A stretch of 16,797 bases of DNA from CBDTTW01 sp965363675. Its GTDB lineage: Bacteria; Bacteroidota; Rhodothermia; Rhodothermales; DASSAV01. Positions 6,730-13,380 of the stretch are shown here, one piece after another (position 1 is the first letter of the stretch; every line of letters starts with the position of its first letter). The translations under genes and the position numbers were made by a program. Location: NCBI GenBank assembly GCA_965363675.1, contig CBDTTW010000056.1:1-16797 (forward strand), in the 5' to 3' direction. Under the pieces are notes generated by a model. That model saw nothing but the letters and a program-made list of their open reading frames with translations, ran no database searches and was not told the DNA's origin.

Positions 6730-8829
6730 TCAGCCCACCCGCGCCAGCGCGCTGCCTTTGGGCGCGTAGCGTCGCAGGTAGTGCTCCCGTATGGCCGCAT
6801 GCTCCGGCGCGCGCAAATTCGGGTCGCGCTCCAGCAGCGCAAACGCCGTCGCCCGCGCCCGCGCCAGAATCTCCTGGTCCTGCGTGATGTCCGCAATCTT
6901 GAGGTCCGGCAACCCGCTCTGGCGCGTTCCGAAGAACTCGCCCGCCCCGCGCAGCTTCAAATCGAATTCGCTGATCTCGAAGCCGTCGTTGGTCGTCGCC
7001 ATCACCGCCAGGCGCTCCTCCGCCTCCGCCGACCGCTTGTAGCCCGGCATTAGGATGCAGTAGCTCTGCTCGCCGCCGCGCCCCACGCGCCCGCGAAGCT
7101 GGTGAAGCTGGCTCAGCCCGAAGCGTTCGGCGTGCTCGATCAGCATGATCGTCGCGTTCGGCACGTCCACCCCCACCTCGATCACCGTCGTCGCCACCAG
7201 AATGTCGGCCTCGCCCTGCTTGAAGCGCGCCATCGCCTCCTCCTTCTCGTAGGGCAGCATCCGCCCGTGCACCATCTCCACCCGGTACGGCCGGAATACC
7301 TCCTGCAAATGCGCAAACCCCGACTCGGCGTCCTTCAAATCCAGCTTCTCGCTTTCCTCCACCAGCGGGTATACGACGTAGCACTGCCGCCCCTCGCGCA
7401 GATGCTCCCGGAGGAAGGCGTACACCTCCTCGCGCCGCTTCTCCGACCGGATGAACGTCTTGATCGGCTTGCGCCCGCCCGGCAGCTCCCGGATCGTCGT
7501 CACGTCCAGGTCGCCGTAGAGCGTCATCGCCAGCGAGCGCGGAATCGGCGTGGCCGTCATGAGCAGCATATGCGGGTTCTCGCCCTTGCGGAACATCTCC
7601 GCCCGCTGCATCACCCCGAAGCGGTGCTGCTCGTCCACCACGGCCAGCCCCAGCCGCTGAAACGCCACCCCCTCCTGGATCAGCGCGTGCGTGCCTACAG
7701 CCACATGCGCGCGCCCCTCGGCCAGGTCGGCCAGCACCTCCTGCCGCAGCGCCTTGCTCTGCCCCCCCTGAAGCAGCCGCGTCTCGATGCCCAGCGGGTC
7801 CAGGTACCGCTTCAGGTTGGCATAGTGCTGCTCCGCCAGAATTTCCGTCGGCGCCATGAACGCGGCCTGGTAGCCGCTGTCAATGGCAAACGCCATCGCC
7901 GCAAGCGCCACCGCCGTCTTGCCCGAGCCCACGTCGCCCTGCACGAGGCGGTTCATCTGCACCCCTCGCTGCGCGTCCAGGATGATGTCCGTCAGCGCCG
8001 CCTTTTGCGCCCGCGTCAGCTCGAACGGCAGCACCTCGCCCAGCAGCCGGTGGTAGCGCGCCCCCGGCGCCCCGAAGGCCGGCCCCGCCGCCTGCTGCCG
8101 CGTCTGCCGCGTGATGCCCAGCATCAGTTGCAGGTAAAACAGCTCTTCGTACTTCAGCCGCTCCCGCGCCCGGCTCAGCTCCGCCGTCGATTTCGGAAAG
8201 TGAATGGCCCGCAGCGCCGTCCGCCCTTCGAGCAGCGCGTCCCGCGCGCAGATCCACTCCGGGAACGCGTCGCGCATCGCCGGCCCGTGCGTCCGAAAAA
8301 AACCGTAGATGATCCGCCGGAACTGCCGGCTCGTCAGCCCCACGCGCTCCAGCGCCGCCCCGCCCGGATAAAGCGGAATGATGCGTCCCGTCTCGAACCC
8401 CGCCGAGTCCTCGTCGAGCTTGTCGAAGTCCGGGTGCGTCATCGAAAACTGCCGCCCGAAACGCTGCGGCTTGCCGTGGAACGCCACGCGCTCGCCCAGG
8501 GCAAACGACTTGCCGATCCACGCCACCCCCTGAAACCAGACGCACTTGAGCTTGCCGCCGCTCTCGTCCTCCACGATCAGCTCGAAGCGCCGCCTCGGCC
8601 CCGCCTGCACTACCCCGCAGACGCGCACCTCGCCCACCACCGTCGCCGAGGGCATCTCTTCCGAGAGCGCGCGGATCGGCGTAATCGTCGAGCGGTCCAG
8701 GTAGCGGCGCGGGTAGTAGTGCAGCAAGTCCAGCGGCGCCGCGATGCCCACCTTGGCAAGCGCCTCCGCCCGCCGCGCGCCGACCCCGGCAAGCTCCGCG
8801 ACGCTCTCAGGAAAAGCAGGCTCCGACAT
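6730..8829 (-). CDS. recG: ATP-dependent DNA helicase RecG
   Basis: 699 aa, full length for the family (about 690). RecG reverses stalled replication forks and migrates Holliday junctions. The N-terminal wedge/OB region is present (about 60-150; the protein opens with a helix-hairpin-like ELAGVGARRAEALAKVGI). The SF2 helicase core follows: Walker A GDVGSGKT (298-305), APTEILAEQH, DEQH box (399-402, DEQHRFG), motif III MTATPIPRSLAMT, then in the second RecA domain VATTVIEVGVDVPNA and the motif VI region QLRGRVGRGGEQSYC. The RecG-specific end FFGTRQSGLPDL is present. The first ATG at 8829 gives the expected N-terminus. All core motifs are intact, so it should be active. It is probably transcribed with the small gene upstream (109-base gap). 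Confidence 0.97.
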   Translation of the reverse strand: MSEPAFPESVAELAGVGARRAEALAKVGIAAPLDLLHYYPRRYLDRSTITPIRALSEEMPSATVVGEVRVCGVVQAGPRRRFELIVEDESGGKLKCVWFQGVAWIGKSFALGERVAFHGKPQRFGRQFSMTHPDFDKLDEDSAGFETGRIIPLYPGGAALERVGLTSRQFRRIIYGFFRTHGPAMRDAFPEWICARDALLEGRTALRAIHFPKSTAELSRARERLKYEELFYLQLMLGITRQTRQQAAGPAFGAPGARYHRLLGEVLPFELTRAQKAALTDIILDAQRGVQMNRLVQGDVGSGKTAVALAAMAFAIDSGYQAAFMAPTEILAEQHYANLKRYLDPLGIETRLLQGGQSKALRQEVLADLAEGRAHVAVGTHALIQEGVAFQRLGLAVVDEQHRFGVMQRAEMFRKGENPHMLLMTATPIPRSLAMTLYGDLDVTTIRELPGGRKPIKTFIRSEKRREEVYAFLREHLREGRQCYVVYPLVEESEKLDLKDAESGFAHLQEVFRPYRVEMVHGRMLPYEKEEAMARFKQGEADILVATTVIEVGVDVPNATIMLIEHAERFGLSQLHQLRGRVGRGGEQSYCILMPGYKRSAEAEERLAVMATTNDGFEISEFDLKLRGAGEFFGTRQSGLPDLKIADITQDQEILARARATAFALLERDPNLRAPEHAAIREHYLRRYAPKGSALARVG

Positions 8830-8938
8830 GAAAAGGCAGTGGCGCGCCGGCCCGGCGCAGCTTCAGGTTCGTGCACACACGCCGTCAAGATGGGGCGCCC
8901 CCGCGCCAAACGCAAGCCCGAACGCCGCCGCCCCGGCC

Positions 8939-9178
8939 TTAGGCCGCTTCCACCGGCTCCTCGCGCCGCAACAGGTGCAGCAGCGCCTGCCGCGCCGCCT
9001 CCGGGTCCTCGTCCACCACCACCACCTCCGCCTGCGTCAGCCGCACCTGCGTCGGCGTCATCCGGTAATCCGAAATCAGCCCCGCCTCGAAGGCCATCCG
9101 GATCAGCCGTTCGATAGAGGCATGGCGCGGCCGTCCGAGTCCGTCGGAAAGGTGGGTGGCGATAGGGCTGCGGCGCAT
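8939..9178 (-). CDS. Small hypothetical protein upstream of recG
   Basis: 79 aa. I do not recognise a family. It is same-strand with recG, and third codon positions are strongly G/C as in neighbouring genes, which supports coding. The middle segment (about 40-60) has alternating hydrophobics (VRLTQAEVVVVDEDPEAAR) followed by an amphipathic helix (QALLHLLRREE), suggesting a small alpha/beta domain. No signal peptide or membrane segment. No Shine-Dalgarno sequence precedes the ATG. An opposite-strand open frame covers the same bases and cannot be excluded by inspection, but its arginine/proline-rich translation looks like a GC artefact. Confidence 0.5.
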   Translation of the reverse strand: MRRSPIATHLSDGLGRPRHASIERLIRMAFEAGLISDYRMTPTQVRLTQAEVVVVDEDPEAARQALLHLLRREEPVEAA

Positions 9179-9376
9179 GGGCAGTCGGAAGGGTAGGAGG
9201 GAGGTAGGCGCCCGGAACGCGCCGGGCCGTGGGTGGCGCTCCCCTTAAGTTATTCCCTCAGCGTTCCCTGCCGAAAGCTGCCGGCGTAGTCGGGGTAGGC
9301 GCTGTAGTGCATCCGGGGCGCGCTTTCTCGCGCACGCTCCCGCCGCTCGTTCAGCCGTTGGATTGCGCCGCCCGCC

Positions 9377-10099
9377 TCAGGCCATCCCCGGCGTCCGGCA
9401 GAGGCGCTGCATCAGCTTACGCTTGGCCACCGGCAAAAGCGTCGGCTCGTACGGAAAGTCCACCTCCGCCTCCACGAAATACGTCGCCGGGTTGGGCAGC
9501 ATCCGCCGCTCGGCCAGCAGCCGCCGCTTGATCTGCCCCGGCGCGCCCTCAGCCTCCGGCGCCGCGTATAGGTACACCGTCCGCAGCGACCGGAACCGCT
9601 CCTCGGCCCGCGTGATGATCGAGAGCGCGTATTCGAGCACATGCACCACCCCGGCGGCCCGGTCCGCCACCAGCAAGTAGCCCTCCTCGTCGTAGAGCGG
9701 CGCCAGCCCCACCTGCTCCACGCGCAGGCGCTCCTCCACGAAGTCGAAGATCGTGCGCCCCTCCTCGATCGTCCGCTCGATGTGCGGCAGCGCCCACGCC
9801 ATCACCTCCTCCAGGTATGCCATACGCTCGTCGCTCGGGTAAGCCGGCGCATAGTGCAAATCGCCCGTCTGCAAGTCGATGCGCCGCAGCGTGCGCGGCA
9901 GCGCCTCCCGGAGGCTGCGCCCCTGTTGCAGCACCGCGCCTACGGCATGGTACACGTCCACGAGCCCCGCCAGGTGCGGATAAATCTCGTTGCGCCCGAA
10001 GGCCCTGCGCGAAGCCGCCAGCTCCGCCAGAATCGTGTACTGCGCCTGCTCGAAGTCCGACCCCACGCCGAGCAGCAGGTTCAGGTTCAGTCCGTTCAT
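9377..10099 (-). CDS. Conserved-looking hypothetical protein, 240 aa
   Basis: 240 aa, soluble, rich in acidic residues and helices, with no signal peptide or membrane segment. I do not recognise a family. The composition is balanced (all residue types, acidic/aromatic mix such as NEIYPHLAGLVDVYHAVGAV and TIFDFVEERLRVEQVGLAPL), unlike the Arg/Pro-rich shadows in other frames, so it is very probably real. Near the end it contains a strand-rich part (TVYLYAAPEAEG, YFVEAEVDFPYEPTLLPVAKRKL). It lies between purU and the recG pair on the same strand, with about 160-200 base gaps on both sides, so it may be its own transcription unit. A structural or scaffold role cannot be told from an enzymatic one; no catalytic motif was seen. 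Confidence 0.75.
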   Translation of the reverse strand: MNGLNLNLLLGVGSDFEQAQYTILAELAASRRAFGRNEIYPHLAGLVDVYHAVGAVLQQGRSLREALPRTLRRIDLQTGDLHYAPAYPSDERMAYLEEVMAWALPHIERTIEEGRTIFDFVEERLRVEQVGLAPLYDEEGYLLVADRAAGVVHVLEYALSIITRAEERFRSLRTVYLYAAPEAEGAPGQIKRRLLAERRMLPNPATYFVEAEVDFPYEPTLLPVAKRKLMQRLCRTPGMA

Positions 10100-10124
10100 C
10101 GTCGCCTCCGCTTGCCGGTTGCAA

Positions 10125-10145
10125 AGCCGCCCCTCGGACGGCTTC
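10125..10145 (-). terminator. Possible stem-loop between purU and the 240-aa gene
   Basis: AAGCCG / CGGCTT arms (6 bp) around a 9-base loop with a further possible C:G pairing inside. It lies downstream of purU on the minus strand. No proper T-run follows, so intrinsic termination is only possible. Being just upstream of the 240-aa gene (start 10099), it could equally sit in that gene's leader. Confidence 0.3.
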
Positions 10146-10174
10146 TTTACAACAACTATCGTCCGGCGGCCTAC

Positions 10175-10194
10175 GGGCTTAAATAACTAAGCCC
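10175..10194 (-). terminator. Perfect 7-bp hairpin downstream of purU
   Basis: GGGCTTA and TAAGCCC arms around a 6-base AT-only/C loop, 67 bases past the purU stop, in a local AT-rich patch. No U-tract follows on either strand. It may be a transcription end or a processing hairpin. Confidence 0.4.
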
Positions 10195-10261
10195 ACCGCC
10201 CCGATAATAATTCCGCAAGGAAGGTTCAGGATCCCGCAGGCTCCAATAATTGCCGCCCGCC

Positions 10262-11122
10262 TCAGGCAAACACCACCGTCTTGTTGCCGTGCACCAGGAT
10301 GCGGTCCTCCAGGTGCCACCGCACCGCCCGCGTCAGCACCGCCCGCTCGATGTCCTGCCCGAGCCGCCGCAGGTCGTCCGCATGGTGGCGGTGCGTCACC
10401 CGAATCACATCCTGCTCGATGATCGGCCCCATGTCCAGCTCCGGCGTCACGAAGTGCGCCGTCGCCCCGATCAGCTTCACCCCCCGCTCGGCCGCCTTGT
10501 GGTACGGGTTCGCCCCCGCAAACGCCGGCAGAAACGAATGGTGGATGTTGATGATCCGGTTCGGATACCGCGCCACGAACTCCTCGCTCAGGATCTGCAT
10601 GTACCGCGCCAGCACCACCACATCGGCCTGCCCTTCCAGCAGCTCCAGGATCTGCGCCTCCGCCTCGCGCTTGTTGTCCCGCGTGACGGGGACGTGGTGG
10701 AACGGAATCCCGAAGCCCTCCACGGCCGGCCCCAGGTCCGGGTGGTTGCTCACCACCATCGAGATGCGCGCCGGCAGCTCGCCCCGCTCCGTCCGCCACA
10801 GCAGATCCAGCAGCGCATGGTCATACTTCGAGACCAGAATCGCCGCCGATTTGCGCACGGCCGCATAGCTGATGTGCCACTCCATTTCGTAGCGCGCCGC
10901 CACCGTCGCCCCGAAGGCCCGCTCCAGCACCGGGTGCGCCACGTCCAGATGCGGCGTCTGAAACTCCATCCGCAGGAAAAACGTCCCGCCCTCCGGGTCC
11001 GTCGAATACTGGTCGAGCGCCGTAATGTTGGAGCCGTGGTTATAGAGAAAGTTCGACACGGCGGCGACGATGCCGGGCCGGTCGGCGCAGCGGATAAGCA
11101 GTCGGGCGGTGGTCTCAGGCAT
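10262..11122 (-). CDS. purU: Formyltetrahydrofolate deformylase PurU
   Basis: 286 aa from ATG 11122; an upstream ATG would add 22 residues before the ACT domain that the family lacks (E. coli PurU is 280 aa). Hydrolyses 10-formyl-THF to formate and THF, balancing the one-carbon pool and supplying formate to purine synthesis. An N-terminal ACT domain (about 6-85: LLIRCADRPGIVAAVSNFLY) senses small ligands. The catalytic formyltransferase-like domain follows, with SNHPDL (125-130), LARYMQILS (171-179), N192 and H194 in INIHHSFLPAF, and D230 in ELDMGPII, the Asn/His/Asp triad shared with PurN but used here for hydrolysis. PurU is distinguished from PurN by the ACT domain and ARYMQ. No purine genes adjoin it. 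Confidence 0.95.
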   Translation of the reverse strand: MPETTARLLIRCADRPGIVAAVSNFLYNHGSNITALDQYSTDPEGGTFFLRMEFQTPHLDVAHPVLERAFGATVAARYEMEWHISYAAVRKSAAILVSKYDHALLDLLWRTERGELPARISMVVSNHPDLGPAVEGFGIPFHHVPVTRDNKREAEAQILELLEGQADVVVLARYMQILSEEFVARYPNRIINIHHSFLPAFAGANPYHKAAERGVKLIGATAHFVTPELDMGPIIEQDVIRVTHRHHADDLRRLGQDIERAVLTRAVRWHLEDRILVHGNKTVVFA

Positions 11123-11255
11123 AGGGGAGGGGGGGTCATCAGTGGAAAAAGCCGCGCGCAATTTACGCCCCCGCTCCCTTGCCCGCACCGCCTCACCAAA
11201 AACGCCCGCCGCCGCAAGGGCAGGGGAGAGGCCGCCGCCGCTTCAGGCGCGCCTG

Positions 11256-11687
11256 CTAAGGCGCCCGGTTGCCCGCAGAAACGGCGGAAAGCAGAAACGC
11301 CCCGGCGGCGGCCGTAAACACCGAGTAGTCGAGCGGAGCCTTGGGGCCGGAGCCGAGAATCATCCCGAAGGCAAAGGCCAGCAAAAGCACGCCGCTCAGA
11401 AAAGCAGTCTCCCGAAGCCGCACCCCCAGCAGGAGCGCAGCGCCCAGGATCACCTCAGCCGCCGTGGCGACCCACCCGACGGCGGGAATGAGCGAGGCCG
11501 GCAAGAAAGGGTTGAGCTGCGCCGTGTAGGTCAGAAAATGCCCGAAGTCGCCCCACGCGACGCCGGAAGCTCCCGGCGCGCCCCACAGGCCGAAACGGTC
11601 GGCCACGGCCGAGAGAAAGCCCGCCCCGAGCGCGAGGCGCAAAAAGATGGCACTATACTGCACCGCGCGGCGGGGGTAAGGGCGCAT
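11256..11687 (-). CDS. DoxX-like integral membrane protein
   Basis: 143 aa, ATG at 11687. The open frame continues upstream into the glycosylase gene in another frame; that part is discarded. Four hydrophobic segments (about 12-30, 45-58, 68-90, 96-140) match the small four-helix DoxX/DoxD-like family, with RLALGAGFLSAVADRFG in helix 1, the typical mid-protein GWVATAAEVILGAALLLGV and a final AFAFGMI...TAAAGAFLLSA. Members act as thiosulfate:quinone oxidoreductase subunits or in redox stress responses; for this protein only membrane location is secure. It sits between purU and nei with gaps of about 130 bases, no overlap, and no partner gene that would fix its job. Confidence 0.8.
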   Translation of the reverse strand: MRPYPRRAVQYSAIFLRLALGAGFLSAVADRFGLWGAPGASGVAWGDFGHFLTYTAQLNPFLPASLIPAVGWVATAAEVILGAALLLGVRLRETAFLSGVLLLAFAFGMILGSGPKAPLDYSVFTAAAGAFLLSAVSAGNRAP

Positions 11688-11812
11688 CAGAGCTTTCGGA
11701 TCAGCAGAGGGAAGACCGGCGGCGAATATACCCTCCCGCCGCCGCGCCGAATGTAACCATTGCGCCGCAGGCGCGCCCTTGCCGCATCGGCCGGTGGCGC
11801 CCCCGCCGCCCG

Positions 11813-12715
11813 CTAGTCGGGGACGCCCTGGCAGCGCGGGCAGTAGTAGATGATGCGGGTGCGCTCGCCCTCCTCGTCGGCATGCGTCACCTGCCGGCGC
11901 TGCCGGATCGCCGCCCCGCAGCGCAGGCACGGCAAATTGGTGCGTCGGAACGCATAGTGGCGCAAGCCGCCCGGCTTGCCCGGCGCGTAGGCCAGGCCCG
12001 GGTCGGCGGCCATCCGCAGGCGATCCGCCTCGTCGAGCGTCACCCCGCCGGTATCGTAGGCCCGCCGGGTCAGCGCCGGCGTCTGCTCGGCCAGGCAGCG
12101 GCGCTCGGCGGCCGTGAGCGCGGCGGCGGGGCGCCACGGGTCGATGCGGCACCGGTAGAGGATCTCGGCGCGCAGGTAGTTGCCCAGCCCCGCCAGGAAG
12201 CGCTGGTCGAGCAGCAGCGCCCCGATCGGGCGCTCGGCATGCTCCGGGCGCGCCAGCGCCGCCAGGAAGGCCTCCGCGTCGAAGGGCGGCGCGTCCGGGT
12301 AGGGCAGCGCGTCAGGCCCGAGCGTCTGGAGCAGCGGCGTCGCCGCATACGGGTCGGCGCACCCGATCTCGAAGATAGGCGCGTTGTAGAGCAGCGCCGC
12401 GCAGTCGCCGGTCACCAGGCGGGCGCGCTCGCGGCGGTCCGGAGCAAGCACGGCGGGGTCGTCGGGGGCGCAGAGCAGCCACCGGCCCCACATCATCAGG
12501 TGCGCGTGGAAGAAGTAGCCCCCCTCGATGCGCCCCACCAGATGCTTGCCGTGCGAGCGGACTTCCCGCACGCAGCGCCCCGGCAGTTCGCCCCCGTGCG
12601 CCGCCAGCCACGCGCGCGCCGCGCGGGTGCGCGCCCCCACCGCGACGAGCGGGCGGCCCGCAAGGGCGGCATGCAACCGGTCGGCATAGCGCCGCACTTC
12701 AGGGCCTTCGGGCAT
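11813..12715 (-). CDS. nei: Fpg/Nei family DNA glycosylase, endonuclease VIII-like
   Basis: 300 aa from ATG 12715. The longer frame adds 46 Gly/Arg-rich residues in front, but the family needs Met-Pro-Glu at the very N-terminus because the processed Pro is the nucleophile. Excises oxidised bases and nicks the AP site by beta/delta elimination. Seen: MPEGPEV (P2, E3), where the G makes it Nei-like rather than Fpg (PELPEV); K57 in SHGKHLVGRI on the beta-hairpin; HAHLMMWGRW; a helix-2turn-helix with LLDQRFLAGLGNYLRAEIL (about 168-186); and a C-terminal zinc finger with C263, C266, C292 and C295 (CLRC...YCPRC). All catalytic and metal residues are present, so it should be active. The 41-bp repeat copy lies 90 bases upstream. 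Confidence 0.93.
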   Translation of the reverse strand: MPEGPEVRRYADRLHAALAGRPLVAVGARTRAARAWLAAHGGELPGRCVREVRSHGKHLVGRIEGGYFFHAHLMMWGRWLLCAPDDPAVLAPDRRERARLVTGDCAALLYNAPIFEIGCADPYAATPLLQTLGPDALPYPDAPPFDAEAFLAALARPEHAERPIGALLLDQRFLAGLGNYLRAEILYRCRIDPWRPAAALTAAERRCLAEQTPALTRRAYDTGGVTLDEADRLRMAADPGLAYAPGKPGGLRHYAFRRTNLPCLRCGAAIRQRRQVTHADEEGERTRIIYYCPRCQGVPD

Positions 12716-12804
12716 CGGGTTCCTCCGCGTAGAACCCGTCTGACGCCCCCGGCCCCCGCCGGGTTCGCCCGGCGCCCCGTTTTCACCAGCGTCCCCGCCG
12801 CCGC
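12716..12804. other. Upstream region of nei
   Basis: GC-rich spacer between the nei start and the first 41-bp repeat. No recognisable promoter or ORF; nothing else supportable. Confidence 0.4.
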
Positions 12805-12845
12805 CGCGCCGCCAACGTGCTCCGGCTCCGCGCCCGTGCAGATCC
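12805..12845. repeat. 41-bp direct repeat, left copy
   Basis: 41 bases, beginning CGCGCCGCCAAC and ending CCCGTGCAGATCC, occur again without mismatch at 16120-16160 in the same orientation. The two copies bracket the low-GC helicase region. It is not part of an identified gene. Confidence 0.9.
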
Positions 12846-13020
12846 ATACGCATCCAGGCTCAGCGGCGAGCGGCCAGGACGCCCTCAGGCCGGCGCCCGT
12901 ATATAGCCGGTAAGTTCGTGCATATTCGTTCCATCACGGCTTGTATCTGCCTACGCCTGGCTTCATATTCAGACATGACCTGAATATTACCAAGTTATAC
13001 GGGCTCATGTCGTCGCCTCG
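12846..13020. other. AT-richer leader of the helicase region
   Basis: Composition drops sharply in GC from about 12915 compared with the flanks. It contains the inverted repeat at 12965-12987 and no convincing gene. A short frame from 12941 exists but overlaps the better frame from 13021. Confidence 0.5.
12965..12987. promoter_or_regulatory. Perfect inverted repeat, possible operator
   Basis: Arms ATATTCAG and CTGAATAT, each 8 bases, around a 7-base centre (ACATGAC). It is 33 bases before the small ORF start at 13021 and about 390 before the helicase gene, in an AT-rich stretch. The dyad geometry fits a dimeric repressor site, but no regulator gene is adjacent and no -35/-10 pair is clear. 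Confidence 0.4.
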
Positions 13021-13380
13021 ATGGAAATCCCAACCAAGCGATTTGTGCTCCATGACTTCGTCGAGCCCCACCACCCGGCTTTCCTTGCCTGCCATGCCCA
13101 CCTCCGTACCCGTGCATTCTACGGGCCGGAGGGGTCAGACGCTCCTTCTCCCACGCGGCGCTTCGAGACTTTCCGAACAGGATGCCAGAGCGTTCCCGCC
13201 TCGACTCCTAACTCGCCATTGTCCGACGAGCGCCGCCTCACGCACTTGTGGGCTGCGAGAAAGCGAGGCCCAGCTATGAGAAGCAAGCTGGAAGAAGCCG
13301 AGCAGCGCTTGTATGCCTCGTTCAACTGGCGCTGTGCCGCTCTCTGTTGCGAGCATAACCCGCCCTCCGAGGTGCTATGA
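13021..13380 (+). CDS. Possible small ORF coupled to the NERD helicase gene
   Basis: 119 aa frame, ATG at 13021, whose stop overlaps the helicase start as ATGA (13377-13380), the layout of translationally coupled genes. Codon choice is similar to the helicase gene and less GC3-biased than the chromosomal genes. No family is recognised. The last third (RSKLEEAEQRLYASFNWRC) looks helical, while the middle is Pro/Ser/Thr-rich and weak. It may be a genuine partner, a decayed remnant, or chance. Another frame (12941-13279) competes for the same DNA. Confidence 0.35.
   Translation: MEIPTKRFVLHDFVEPHHPAFLACHAHLRTRAFYGPEGSDAPSPTRRFETFRTGCQSVPASTPNSPLSDERRLTHLWAARKRGPAMRSKLEEAEQRLYASFNWRCAALCCEHNPPSEVL

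Noticed and set aside
7102..9117. 671-aa plus-strand open frame
   Set aside because: Arg/His/Leu/Pro-rich shadow antisense to recG, a common artefact of GC-rich codons.
12716..12853. 46-residue N-terminal extension of the glycosylase
   Set aside because: Family chemistry needs Pro as residue 2 of the primary product, so ATG 12715 must be the start.
12941..13279. 112-aa plus-strand frame ahead of the helicase gene
   Set aside because: Overlaps the 13021-13380 frame, has Ser/Thr/Arg-rich low-quality composition and does not connect to the helicase start.
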